Of a stretch of DNA of 64,000 nt, positions 54,940-64,000 are shown in pieces (position 1 is the first letter of the stretch; each line of letters begins with the position of its first letter). Source of the stretch: Erinaceus europaeus (Eukaryota > Chordata > Mammalia > Eulipotyphla > Erinaceidae). The notes under the pieces are model-generated. The model searched no databases and was not told where the DNA came from. It saw only the letters and a program-made list of their open reading frames with translations. Both the position numbers and the translations under genes were made by a program. The stretch covers positions 72,600,615-72,664,614 of the forward strand of contig NC_080179.1 of NCBI RefSeq assembly GCF_950295315.1, written 5' to 3'.

Positions 54940-55455
54940 GCAGACCCTCTGATCTCTTAAAGAGATGATTGATGTTTAGAAGATTTGCATATAGTTGGGA
55001 GTATTTTTGGTCACTTCCTGTTTATGCTTTGCTTTATGTATAATCTGTATTTTGCAAAGCCTGTTTCATTGGATTAAGGTATGTAGTGTCTAAATGGGGT
55101 TGACGTGGATTAGTTTTTCTGTGACCTTGGAAAACTGCTTACTCCCCCCCTTCTTTTTACAGATGCATTTTGTAGAATTATTTTAAGGATGAATGTTTGA
55201 GGTCATTTTAAAATTGCCCAGTACCACATAGAGTAAGTAATCTATATTTTTATTTTACTTTTTTAAATTGAACTGCAGTCATGCTGAATGAGTTTGTCAG
55301 ACAGCTATAAATGTATTTCTGTTTTCAGTCACATATTGTTTGAAATAATGAATAAAATGTATATAGTAAAGATACAAATCAGTTGAAAGCTTTGCTAGTG
55401 TGAGGTATCATTTAAGAATTCTAATGGCTGGTTTTTTATCACTGTTCCAGTTGTG
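54940..55455. other. No feature recognised
   Basis: AT-rich and unassigned. Confidence 0.35.
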
Positions 55456-55477
55456 TACACACACACACACACACATA
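55456..55477. repeat. (CA)n microsatellite
   Basis: About 11 CA units. Confidence 0.93.
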
Positions 55478-55529
55478 TGCAGTATTTATCATTACTTAAT
55501 GGAGTTTACTTCTTCTTTGGACTATTAAA

Positions 55530-55645
55530 AAAAGAATTACTCATTAGAGGGGGTGAAGCAGGTATGTAGGGAAAGAGAGGGAGAGAGAGAAGCAGAGCAC
55601 CACTCTGGCATATGAGTTGGTGGGAGTTCAGGACTTTGTGCTTAC
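55530..55645 (-). mobile_element. Degenerate SINE-like repeat
   Basis: GAGAGGGAGAGAGAGAAGCA, GAGCACCACTCTGGCATATG, as at 16.43 and 21.62 kb. Confidence 0.5.
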
Positions 55646-56009
55646 ATGACTTATGCTCTGTTGTTATGTCATCGTGGGCTGAGACTTCTTTGTTCAATGA
55701 ATAAACAAGCCATGTCATGAAACAACAGGCACATGCAGTTAGCACCCACATAGATCATGTTTTGTGTTGTCTGTCAGCTCCTGGCAGAAAGTGTGATTTT
55801 TTGGAGAAGAGACAGTTCTGAAATGTTTATTGGAGATGCGGTGTTTATTTTGAACGGTACAGGCAAAATCGACAGATACAAAGTAAAGAAAATAGTTGAA
55901 ATGATTGCCAAATAATTAGAGAGAACAAGCTTATCCAATGTTTTATTCAACAGCTCATGGCGGTTGAAGGGATGTACACAGGCAGTCAACATAAAGTACT
56001 TTATTTTCA

Positions 56010-56205
56010 GGCCAGGCAGTGGCATAACTGGTAAAAGGACACAGATTCAAGTTTTCACTTGAAACCTGGAGTTTTCACTTGCAGGGGAGGGCGGCTTCAC
56101 AAATAGTGCTGCTGGCTACTGGCATCTTTCTCTCTCCCTCTCACTTTATTTCTCTGTCTCTATCATACCAGTGAAATAATTAAAAGATTTCTTTTTTACC
56201 AAAAA
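56010..56205 (+). mobile_element. Older ERI-subfamily SINE with small internal duplication
   Basis: Head GGCCAGGCAGTGGCATAACT, then GTTTTCACTTG repeated at about 56050-56060 and 56072-56082 around the box B position, then a CT-rich body and a GTGAAATAATTAAAAG end. Confidence 0.7.
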
Positions 56206-56514
56206 AAAGCACCTTATCTACATGCACTTTTCATTTAGCATGCTAGTTTACTGAAGCAATAGTCAAATGAGGTGGATATGTTCTTATCCTCTTTTCAAGT
56301 GAGAAAAATGCAACACAGAATGTTTAAATCTATCGATTAGTGGAATGAAACTTGAAACCAATGTAAATTTTTCTAAATCTAAACCAGTATAGTTTTCTGA
56401 AGTTTCTTTACCTTCTTATCCTGGGTGTTATGCTCTGAAATTCTGTGACTGATTCCATCTTTCCTTTGTCTGCACAAACACATACCTCCCTGCCTGAAGT
56501 CATCTATGTAAATT

Positions 56515-56792
56515 ATATTTATTTATTTATTTATTTGCCACCAAGTTTATCTCTGGGAACCCATAACCCATAACCATAATTCAGAGTGAATTCTCTGCTC
56601 CCAGTGGCCGGATTTTCCTCTTTTCTTTTCTTTTCTTTTCTTTTCTTTTCTTTTCTTTTCTTTTTGTTTCTGATTGAAGCAGAGAGATTGTGAAAGCAAG
56701 CTGAAACAAGTGGAAACCAGGACTTGAGCCCAGGTCCTTGTGTATGATTATCTGTGTGTTTTACCAGAGGAACCACTGCCTGACCCCTATGT
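56515..56792 (-). mobile_element. Composite SINE with (TTTTC)n
   Basis: Left part resembles the long-form segment (TTGCCACCAAGTTTATCTCT). A TTTTC pentamer array at about 56617-56666 replaces the body, and the right part is SINE-like (CTTGAGCCCAGGTCCTTGTG, ACCAGAGGAACCACTGCC). Confidence 0.55.
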
Positions 56793-57084
56793 AAATTCTT
56801 TAGTAAATAAGTAGTTGATTTCATTTTAATTAAAACAAATGACAATTTTCCTGTGTTGATTGGGACAATCAACAGTCTAAAGTGATTTGCCTTGAAAAAA
56901 AAGTTCTGTTTAAATAAGGAAACTATGAAAAAGGAAGAAGTCTCCTTATCTTACACTTGTCTGAATTTCGTTCCTCTGATTTTGAAGTGCTTGGCAACAC
57001 AGAGAGTTTGAAATGAAGAGCTTTACTTGATCTAATCATTCTCTTCCTCATTTATTATCTGCAGGTGTGTCAGTGGATAGTTTT

Positions 57085-57320
57085 TGTTCCCCTCCCTTCA
57101 CATAATTTTATAGGGGAAATCATGATTTATAATGAAGTTGCTATCTTACACGTATGGTTTCTTATCTCCCCGTGATAGGTGTCTACATTTCATTTGCATG
57201 ATCAGCTTAAATCTTGCTTCACCATCATGCACTGGGCTCCAGTGCCCTCTCCTCTTGCCTTCTGACATTAGAGTCCCTGGCTCTGCTACATTGGACCATC
57301 GATAGTCTTTAAGCTTCATT
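57085..57320 (-). mobile_element. L1 3' UTR fragment, older subfamily
   Basis: GTGATAGGTGTCTACATTTC, CTTCACCATCATGCACTGG and CTTCTGACATTAGAGTCC match the 47.4-kb type. Confidence 0.5.
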
Positions 57321-57334
57321 CTGTGTTATCTATA

Positions 57335-57465
57335 GACACCTGCAACATTGCTTCACCACTTTTAAAGCTTTCTTCTTGCAGGTGGGGACTGGGGGCTCGA
57401 ACCCTGGGCCTTGCGCTTTCTCACATGTGTGCTCAACCAGGTGTGGCACCACCAGGTCCCAGATC
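57335..57465 (-). mobile_element. Older ERI-subfamily SINE, 3' part missing
   Basis: ACACCTGCAACATTGCTTCA, GCAGGTGGGGACTGGGGGCT, CGAACCCTGGGCC at box B and CAACCAGGTGTGGCACCACC. Confidence 0.75.
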
Positions 57466-57536
57466 TCATCATTTCTACTACAGCTGAGTAGAAGGTATAT
57501 GTATATGTGTCATAACCTTCTTTAAAAATTGTTTTT

Positions 57537-57808
57537 TGGGAGTTGGGCTGTAGTGTAGCAGGTTAAGAGCACGTGGCGCGAAGCATAAGGACTGGCTAAG
57601 TATCCCAGTTCCAGCCCCCGGCTCCCCAGCAGCAGGGGGGTCGCTTCACAGGCGGTGAAGCAGGTCTGCAGGTGTCTGTCTTTCTCTTACCCCTCTCTGT
57701 CTTCCCTTCCTCTCTCCATTTCTCTCTGTTTTATCCAGCAACGATGACATCAATAATAACTGCAACAATAAAATACGGCAACAAAAGGGAATAAGTAAAA
57801 AAAATGTA
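57537..57808 (+). mobile_element. ERI SINE, sense
   Basis: Head GGGAGTTGGGCTGTAGTGTA, the segment CCCCGGCTCCCCAGCAGCAG, TCGCTTCACAGGCGGTGAAG, CT body, CAACGATGACATCAATAATA and an A-rich end. Confidence 0.92.
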
Positions 57809-57814
57809 AAAAAA

Positions 57815-58112
57815 TTATTATTAATTTAATAATGATTGACAAGAATGCTCTATAAGAGGGATACAAACCCCAGTACCAAAATTCCATATCCCCTCTTCTC
57901 CAGGGGAAGTTTCCCTATTATCGCTCTGGGAGTATGAACCTAAGATCTTTGTGGCATGTAGAAGGTGGGAGGTCTGGCTTCTGTAATTGCTCCTCCAGTA
58001 GACATGGGTGTTGACAGGTCGATCTATACCCACAGCCTATTTCTATCTTTCCTATTTGGGTAGAGCTCTGAGGAGGTGGGTTCCAGGACACATTGGTTAG
58101 CCACTCATCTGG
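57815..58112 (-). mobile_element. L1 3' UTR fragment
   Basis: TTAATTTAATAATGATTGAC, CGCTCTGGGAGTATGAACCT, CATGGGTGTTGACAGGTCGA and GGTTCCAGGACACATTGG. Confidence 0.85.
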
Positions 58113-58295
58113 TCTTGGAGATTCTTTACACATTTAAAGTCATTCGTGATCTCCATACTATTCTGTTTTAGCCAAATACTTCCACTTCACTTCTTGAAAC
58201 AAACCAGCAAACATTATTGTACTTGAGGACTGTTTTTCAATTTTCAAATATTTCAAATATGAATGCTTTACAACTGAGTGAATGAGTCTTGTACT

Positions 58296-58580
58296 TTTTT
58301 TTGCCTCCAGGGTAAATGCTGGGGCTCCGTGCCTGCACTACAAATCCACTGCTTCTGAAGGCTATTTTTTCCCCTTTGTTGCTATCATCTTCATTGTTGT
58401 TGTTGTTGTTGCTGTCGTTGTTGGATAAGACAGAGAGAAATGTAGAGGGGGAGAAGACAGGGGGAGAGTAAGATAGACACCTGCAGACCGGCTTCACCAC
58501 CTGTGAAGCAACCCCCCTGTAGGTGGGGAGCCCGTCCTTGCGTTTCGTGCACTTAACCCACTGTGCGACCGCTGGACCCC
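58296..58580 (-). mobile_element. Long-form ERI SINE with exact 13-bp target duplication
   Basis: TGAGTCTTGTACT at 58283-58295 and 58581-58593. TTGCCTCCAGGGTAAATGCT and CTTCTGAAGGCTATTTTTTC mark the long form. The box B area has been deleted (GGGGAGCCCGTCCTTGCG), so internal pol III promotion is probably lost. Confidence 0.95.
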
Positions 58581-58593
58581 TGAGTCTTGTACT

Positions 58594-59034
58594 CTTAATA
58601 CAGCACTTGATTTTGAAAGCAGAGGGCTTATGGAGTGCTTCTTTCCATTTCTAAATCTGGCCCCTGAAAGACAAAGCTAGTTATCATTGAGTAATTCCAT
58701 TTCATTTGCTTAGAGAAATGCTTACCCCATGCTCCTATGTGCATATGAGAGGTCCTGAGCTAGCAAGTGGGAAGGAAAGCCAAAAGTGACACACAAGAGA
58801 GTCCTGCCTTCATTTTGAGGAAATAAGATGTGAAGATATTCCCAGGCATAAATAAAGCACTTCAGGTTTCATCACTGGGCTTGCATTTTGGGATAGTGTT
58901 TGATGCAGTTGAAAATGATACCAGGGAAGTCAGATAAGAGCCTGTTTATAGGTAATGAGGGACGATTCACATTTACTGGATAGCCAGCTAACTAGTTGGA
59001 CGGCAATAAATTTCTTTTATTTTTTGCTCAATAT
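58594..59034. other. No feature recognised
   Basis: Unassigned sequence between two SINEs. Confidence 0.35.
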
Positions 59035-59046
59035 AGAAAGTACTAG

Positions 59047-59331
59047 GGGAGTCAGGTGGTAGTACAGCAGGTTAAGCGCACATGGTGCGAAGTGCAAGGA
59101 CCAGTTCACGGATATAGGTTTGAGTCCCCGGCTCCTCACCTGCAGGGGAGTCGCTTCACAGTTGGTGAAGCAGGTCTGCAGGTGTCTATCTTTCTCTCCC
59201 CCTGTCTGTCTTCCCCTCCTCTCTCCATTTCTCTCTTTCCATCCAACAATGGCATCAATAATAACAACAATAATAACTACAACAATAAAACAAGGACAAC
59301 AAAAGGGATTGAATAAATAAATATATAAAAA
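59047..59331 (+). mobile_element. ERI SINE, sense, with 12-bp target duplication
   Basis: AGAAAGTACTAG (59035-59046) and AGAAAATACTAG (59332-59343), one mismatch. Complete head, box B (GGTTTGAGTCC), body and A-rich tail. Confidence 0.95.
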
Positions 59332-59564
59332 AGAAAATACTAGAAAACAAGACTGACATGAATGTGAATATCAATAATCAGTTTAGTTTGAATTTAATTA
59401 GTAGACAGGAAAAATGGGGGAAGACTTTGTGAGGGTCAGTCCTGTGGACAAAATACTTTGTATTTGAATGTTATTTTGGTGTTCTCAAATGGATTCCAGT
59501 GGAAAGTGTTGCCCATCACAAGAGCAATTATTAGGGAAATATAGCAGCATAAGAATGAAAGGAT

Positions 59565-59865
59565 GGGCATGGGGAGATAGGACAATGGTAGTGCACTAGA
59601 TTTCATGCTTGAATGCCGCCAGAGTTCCTGGTTCAATCCCTCGGTATGACCATTTGCCAGAGCTAAGACTTGCTCTTGTCTCTGTCTGTCTGTTTGTCTC
59701 TCTCCCAATGCACTGCTTAGCTCTGGTTTATTGTATTCTTGGGGGTTGAATGTGGACTTTTGTGTACTGCAGCCTTGAGAGTCCTCTTATGTAACCATTA
59801 GGTTATATCTCATCCTTGTCTTTGTCTCTCATGAAAATAAATAAATATTTATAAATAAAGAATGA
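59565..59865 (+). mobile_element. Second-family SINE with an antisense insert of the same family
   Basis: Sense head and box B at 59568-59645 (GGAGATAGGACAATGGTAGT, TGGTTCAATCCC). An antisense segment at about 59705-59815 (GGGGGTTGAATGTGGAC, TATGTAACCATTAGGTTATA) interrupts it, and the sense end CTCATGAAAATAAATAAATA follows. Confidence 0.6.
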
Positions 59866-59869
59866 AAGG

Positions 59870-60735
59870 ATGAGAGCAAGATCTGATATTGTGTAGGTAA
59901 GGTTGGAGAAGAAGGAATAATGTCATGCAGTGATATTAATTACAGTGTGTGACATTTTCTGTCTTTTAGGTTCTGTTTGTCATGACTGACATTATTTAAC
60001 TTCCAAACATCTCAGAGTAGATACTAATGTCATCTCCATTTTGCAGAAGAAAAAAAGAAGTGAGAGAGTCGGCTAGTAAGTTGTTCTAGGCCATATAACT
60101 TAAAATTAGTAGGGGGATAGTACCTGAATCCATTTAATCTAGTACCAGAATCTCTTCAGCTAACCACTGTATCTTTAAAACGTTTCCCTAAAAGCAATAG
60201 AGATTTCGTGGTTAACTTAATGAGAAAATTATGCTTCCAGTAGTCAGAGAAAGATATTCCCAGCCAGTCCCTAATTTTACACCTCCCTTGGTTAAGCTTT
60301 TGGTAGAGAGAGAAAAAAATCTTGTTATATTAAAGAAATATCCCTTCTGGTTAATGATGAATCTCTGGCATATATCCATATACGCTGAACAACAGGAACA
60401 GTGTCATTTATGCTGTTGTTCAGTTATAAATTAGAAGAGTAAATATGTCATCTTAATATGATGTGTCTTCCCTTCTTAGCAGTTAGCAGAGTTTAAAATG
60501 AAACAGTGATAGAGTGTTGAGTTAAAGATTTACTACTTCAGGTGCTTGAAAGACCAGACCAATAGTTTAGACTTAGTTTACCATATCATACTAAACAATA
60601 ATATGGAGAAGGGAGAGACCTAGCACCCAGCACAGGGCTACTGCTCCTTCTGTTGTAAATGTGACATAATATATTGCTTAGGAGCGTGGGGTCCAGAACT
60701 GCCAAGCTTCCTGGGTTCACTCTCCAATAGTACTT
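59870..60735. other. No gene recognised
   Basis: Unassigned. The 67-codon ORF at 60231-60434 shows no domain. Confidence 0.35.
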
Positions 60736-60754
60736 ATTGCTCTTCTCTTTTTAG

Positions 60755-60848
60755 TTTAAAAAACTCTATTTATTATATAGACAGAGACAGAGGGAAATCA
60801 AGAGTGAAGGAGGAGATGAAGAAGAAGGAAGGAGAGAAACACTTGCAG
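60755..60848 (-). mobile_element. SINE body split by an opposite SINE
   Basis: Antisense SINE body (ACAGAGACAGAGGGAAATCA, GAGAGAAACACTTGCAG). Its head complement continues after the insert, at 61053-61110 (CTTGGTACTTGTGCATGGTG, TCTCCCAGGTGTGTCAGTAC). Confidence 0.65.
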
Positions 60849-61052
60849 CAGGTTAAGCGCACGTGGCACAAAGCACAAGGACTGTTTAGGATCCCGGTTT
60901 GAACCCCAGGCTCCCCACCTGCAGGGGAGTCACTTCACAGGCGGTGAAGCAGGTCTGCAGGCGTCTCTGCCTTTCTTCCTCTTTATCTCCCCCTTCTCTC
61001 TCAATTTCTCTCTGTCTCTGTCCAATAACAAATAAAATAAAATTTAAAAAAG
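60849..61052 (+). mobile_element. ERI SINE inside the antisense SINE
   Basis: Starts CAGGTTAAGCGCACGTGGCA, so it lacks about 20 bp of the usual head, and ends AATAAAATAAAATTTAAAAA. The shared CAG at the left junction may reflect microhomology. Confidence 0.8.
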
Positions 61053-61384
61053 CTTGGTACTTGTGCATGGTGATGTGTACTCTCCCAGGTGTGTCAGTAC
61101 CTGGCTCCAAGACCCCTTTGAGCCACATGAATTTATGTCAGTCATTTTTGTGCCATTTTTGTCTTCACCTTTCAAATGTGTCAGTGATCGTCCTTTGTCT
61201 TCTGAATGTTGTAATGATTAAATGAGGTAAAGTTCTTACACACAGAGAATTCTCAAGAGACATTGGTTCCCTTCATTGTGCTTTATATCATATATAATGG
61301 GTTTGAATTTGTACCATTTAATTATAGACTCAATGCCTTTATTATGAAACTTTATCTATTCAAAGGACAGAACAATAATTTCTA

Positions 61385-61770
61385 TCTCACTTTATTGGGA
61401 GAACTAGTGGTTTAGCAGGCAGTTGGCACATATGAACATTTCTTAGTTCCCTTTGATAGATACCTGAACACCCCTCCCACCACCAGCTGAAACCTTTCAC
61501 CTCTGTCCTGGGTCCTCCATGCCTTCTTATCCCTTTCTTGTCCCACCCTCTGTGACGCTGGTTTTACTTAATCTATGTGAACATCATTCAGAAACAGAAC
61601 TTTTTCTGTATTCCCAAACCCTGTTTTGTTTTGTTTTTTTGTCTTTCAACATTCCCTCTTCTATCAACTCTCTATCATACATTTTTTATGACTTTTGTAA
61701 TTACTTTCTTGTGTTTCTTTATAAATATAATGTTTTACTATCTCTCCCTAAGAAAATTTATGTGTAATTT
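61385..61770 (-). mobile_element. L1 3' UTR fragment, older subfamily
   Basis: TTTATTGGGAGAACTAGTGG, CCTTTGATAGATACCTGAAC and ATTTTTTATGACTTTTGTAA. The two overlapping ORFs here are Phe/Leu-rich by-products. Confidence 0.55.
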
Positions 61771-61827
61771 TTGAAAATGGTTTCCTTTCCTGAGCCTTTA
61801 TTTCCAAATTTCATTAACGTTTTTATG

Positions 61828-62517
61828 TGACTCGCTGATTTTCACTGGATCGACCTTCTCGTGGTGCATCCCGTGAAGTACCCATTCATTGGGGAAACTG
61901 ACGATCCTTCCTAGCCAACTGAATCCACATGGATCCCAGTCACTTTCAAAGCCAGCAACAAGCAGCTCCTGACAGCTTTCAAGCTGTTGGTCCTGCTCTT
62001 CGAGTCCTCCAACTTAAAGTTGAGGGGCTGTCCTTTGCCAAACACTTTCTTATTGGTCATTTCCCACGTCTACGCTTGACCGGACCTGCCAATATATGCG
62101 GAGATCTTCACCCACACTGTCCAACGCTTGACGTCTCGTCACCCAATCTGGTCCCCTACGCCTACACTGAACTTCTCTGTTCCAGACTCTCAGAAACAGA
62201 GTTGGCAGTCAGCTGAGGTAAAGAACAAACACCTCATCGCAGACCCCTGCAAGCGTCAACCCGGCTTTGACCTAGCACGTTATGATCGGGCCCTCCTCAA
62301 TCGCTATCGAACAGGCCATGGCCGGTGCGCCGCTATGTTCCACCGCTGGGGAGCCAGAGACGACCCGAACTGCCCCTGCAGCTCCAGACAGACTATGACC
62401 CACATAGTCAACGACTGCCACCTCTCCAGATTCAAAGGAGGTCTCGAAACTTGACATCAGGCTCAACCTGATGCTGTTGACTGGCTACGGAAGAAGGGCA
62501 AACGCTAGAAGAAGAAG
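61828..62517 (+). mobile_element. Internally deleted, non-autonomous Vingi derivative
   Basis: The left about 230 bp are 5' UTR and the first codons of the endonuclease: an ATG at 61929 leads into ALRVLQLKVEGLSFAKH, like the start of AP-type endonucleases of this group. At about 62057 the sequence jumps to RT C-terminal sequence matching 48140-48599 of the other copy, with about 21 differences over about 450 bp counted by eye. It ends at the same stop codon with a GAAGAAGAAG tail. The two halves are in different frames, so no fusion protein results. No clear target duplication was found. Confidence 0.85.
62128..62454 (+). pseudogene. Vingi RT C-terminal remnant in the deleted copy
   Basis: 108 open codons corresponding to the C-terminal region of the 48-kb copy, including the C-X-C-X7-H-X4-C motif (CPCSSRQTMTHIVNDC). 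A premature TGA at 62452-62454 replaces a sense codon, 18 codons before the family stop. Confidence 0.85.
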
Positions 62518-63120
62518 TGCTGTGCTCATTATATAAGCCCACTGGATTGTACTTTTGGTGGACGTTTGAATGTTTTCTCGGTTTGAGTACTTACGAATAA
62601 TGCTTCCATGATCAATCTTTTAAATGTTTCTTGTAGCATATGCATAAAATCCTCTCTTGAATATATCCATAGCAGTGAAATTGCTCAGCTATGGTGTGTA
62701 TACTCTTTGAATTTAATTAAATACTGCTGAACGGGTTTCCTAGCATTTACACTGATTGCACTCAGTAGTGTATGAATATTCTACTTGTCTTGTCCTTACC
62801 ATGCCACAGTTGGCATAATCGGTTCTTTTAACTGTAGCTGTTTTGAGGAGACTACAATGTGCATTTCTCTGTTGCACAATGTGGCTATGTTATGCTCTTT
62901 AATCGCCATATGGATATTGTAATCGTTAACGCTGTTTTTTCAAGTGTCTTACCTACTTTTCGTTGGTGTTGATTTTCTTATTGTCAGTATGTGGAAGCTA
63001 GCTATATTTGGACTAAGGGATCACTTTTGGTTAAAACTTGCAAATATCTTTTTCTCTGTAGCTTTCAATGAATTTTTGTGGCATTTTTAATAATGAAAAA
63101 CTTGTAGCTTCATTGTTTTT
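62518..63120. other. Unassigned, possible ancient L1 remnant
   Basis: AT-rich; phrases such as TAGCAGTGAAATTGCTCAGC and CTACAATGTGCATTTCTC recall an antisense L1 ORF2 3' end, but I cannot assign it firmly. Confidence 0.3.
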
Positions 63121-63124
63121 GCCT

Positions 63125-63328
63125 CATTACAATAATTAACTCATTCATTATGGATAGAGACAGAGAGAAATTCAGAGGGAAGGGGAAGATAGAAAGTGAA
63201 AGAAAGACCACACCTTTAGTGGCGCTTCATTGCTTATAATGCTCCTCCCTGCAGATGGGGACAGGGTACTTGGAGCTGGGCCCTTGACGTGCACGCCCTA
63301 TGGGGTGTGTCACTGCCCTGCCCCTCCC
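63125..63328 (-). mobile_element. Older ERI-subfamily SINE
   Basis: GGATAGAGACAGAGAGAAAT body, CTCCTCCCTGCAGATGGGGA, GCTGGGCCCTTGACGTGC and GGTGTGTCACTGCCCTGCCC. Confidence 0.75.
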
Positions 63329-63519
63329 ACTGAGCTCTTTCTTTGGCCCTAGTCCACTACTTTTTAGAGCCACATTTATTCATTATTCTTTTAAACTGGC
63401 CTACTAGCTTCTTCTGGCTACTTAACAGTGCTATTTTGAACTGTGGTCACTTTCTTTGGGGCAGTGCTACAGCTTTGCATATCCGCAGTCTCACTGCTTG
63501 CTCCCTGGTCAACTTTTTT

Positions 63520-63811
63520 TTTTTTTTTAGGTTTTTCTTTTAAGATTTATTTATTCTCTTTTGTTCCCCTTGTTGTTTTATTGTTGTAGTTATTATTGAG
63601 GTCCTTGTTGTTGGATAGGACAGAGAGAAATGGACGGTGGAGGGGAAGACAGAGAGGAGGAGAGAAAGACAGACACCTGCAGACCTGCTTCACTGCCTGT
63701 GAATCAACTCCCCTGCAGGTGGGGAGCTGGGGGCTCTAATCTGAATCCTTACACTGGTCCTTGCGCTTTACACCACGGGAGCTTAACTGTTGTGCTACCG
63801 CCCGACTCCCT
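63520..63811 (-). mobile_element. ERI SINE with exact 15-bp target duplication
   Basis: CTGGTCAACTTTTTT at 63505-63519 and 63812-63826. Body and CTGCAGGTGGGGAGC segment intact; box B is altered (GCTCTAATCTGAATCC). Confidence 0.94.
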
Positions 63812-63844
63812 CTGGTCAACTTTTTTATAGTTCTACTTTTTTTT

Positions 63845-64000
63845 TTCCTTTACCAAAGACTTTATTTTGTTTTTCTGGCAGACTATTCTTTCAGCTCACT
63901 TCCCTTCTACATCACTGTCCCCTATGATGAGTGAGAGGCAGAAAGGGAAAAGAGACAGAAAAAACGCAGGGGCAGCACAGGAGTGCGTCGCTTCTCCTTT
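63845..64000 (-). mobile_element. Partial SINE at the right edge
   Basis: T-rich tail complement, then GA-rich body (GAGTGAGAGGCAGAAAGGGA) and CGTCGCTTCTCCTTT at the window end. The head lies outside. Confidence 0.45.

Overview
The window is mammalian nuclear DNA and almost certainly from a hedgehog (Erinaceidae). Three things point there: dozens of copies of one tRNA-derived SINE with the erinaceid-type head, box B and purine-rich body; L1 fragments that share one distinctive 3' UTR; and three pieces of a Vingi-like non-LTR retrotransposon. From published work as I recall it, Vingi among mammals was found only in hedgehogs. There are no bacterial or viral genes, no CRISPR array and no intact RNA gene. 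Nearly all ORFs longer than 60 codons lie in SINEs, microsatellites or the GC-rich island.

Layout. 0-11.5 kb: an L1 5' end running off the left edge, a solo LTR (1.80-2.47 kb), SINEs, L1 3' fragments and a 47-bp inverted repeat at 5.3-5.5 kb. 11.6-13.0 kb: the only clear host regulatory locus, a CpG island with a TTACGTAA palindrome, a short CGG run and a candidate 5' noncoding exon that ends in a consensus splice donor on the + strand. I could not name the gene. 13-22 kb: mostly AT-rich, intron-like sequence with scattered SINEs. 22.3-24.6 kb: a twin-primed (5'-inverted) L1 with an exact 13-bp target duplication and a SINE inside it. 25.4-29.0 kb: two related solo LTRs in opposite orientation, each with an exact 6-bp target duplication and each carrying a stretch that matches the 5' half of tRNA-Gly. 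30.5 kb: a minimal Vingi 3' end that has grown into a GAA/GAGGAA microsatellite. 33-36 kb: ancient L1-like sequence with SINEs. 40.1 kb: a solo LTR splitting an older SINE. 42.0 kb: a candidate minus-strand coding exon. 45.6 kb: a 5' tRNA-Glu half flanked by direct repeats. 46.8-49.5 kb: a three-level nest, Vingi inside a minus-strand L1 inside a plus-strand L1. 54.9 kb: a perfect 24-bp palindrome. 61.8-62.5 kb: an internally deleted, non-autonomous Vingi derivative.

The window is best read as the 5' end and a long first intron, or the flank, of an unidentified CpG-island gene, colonised by LINE, SINE, Vingi and ERV insertions. The most unusual points are the hairpin at the Vingi 5' junction, which suggests snap-back priming during insertion, and the two kinds of 5' tRNA half embedded in or behaving as mobile sequence. 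Coordinates of old repeats are approximate; those with target duplications are exact to a few bases.
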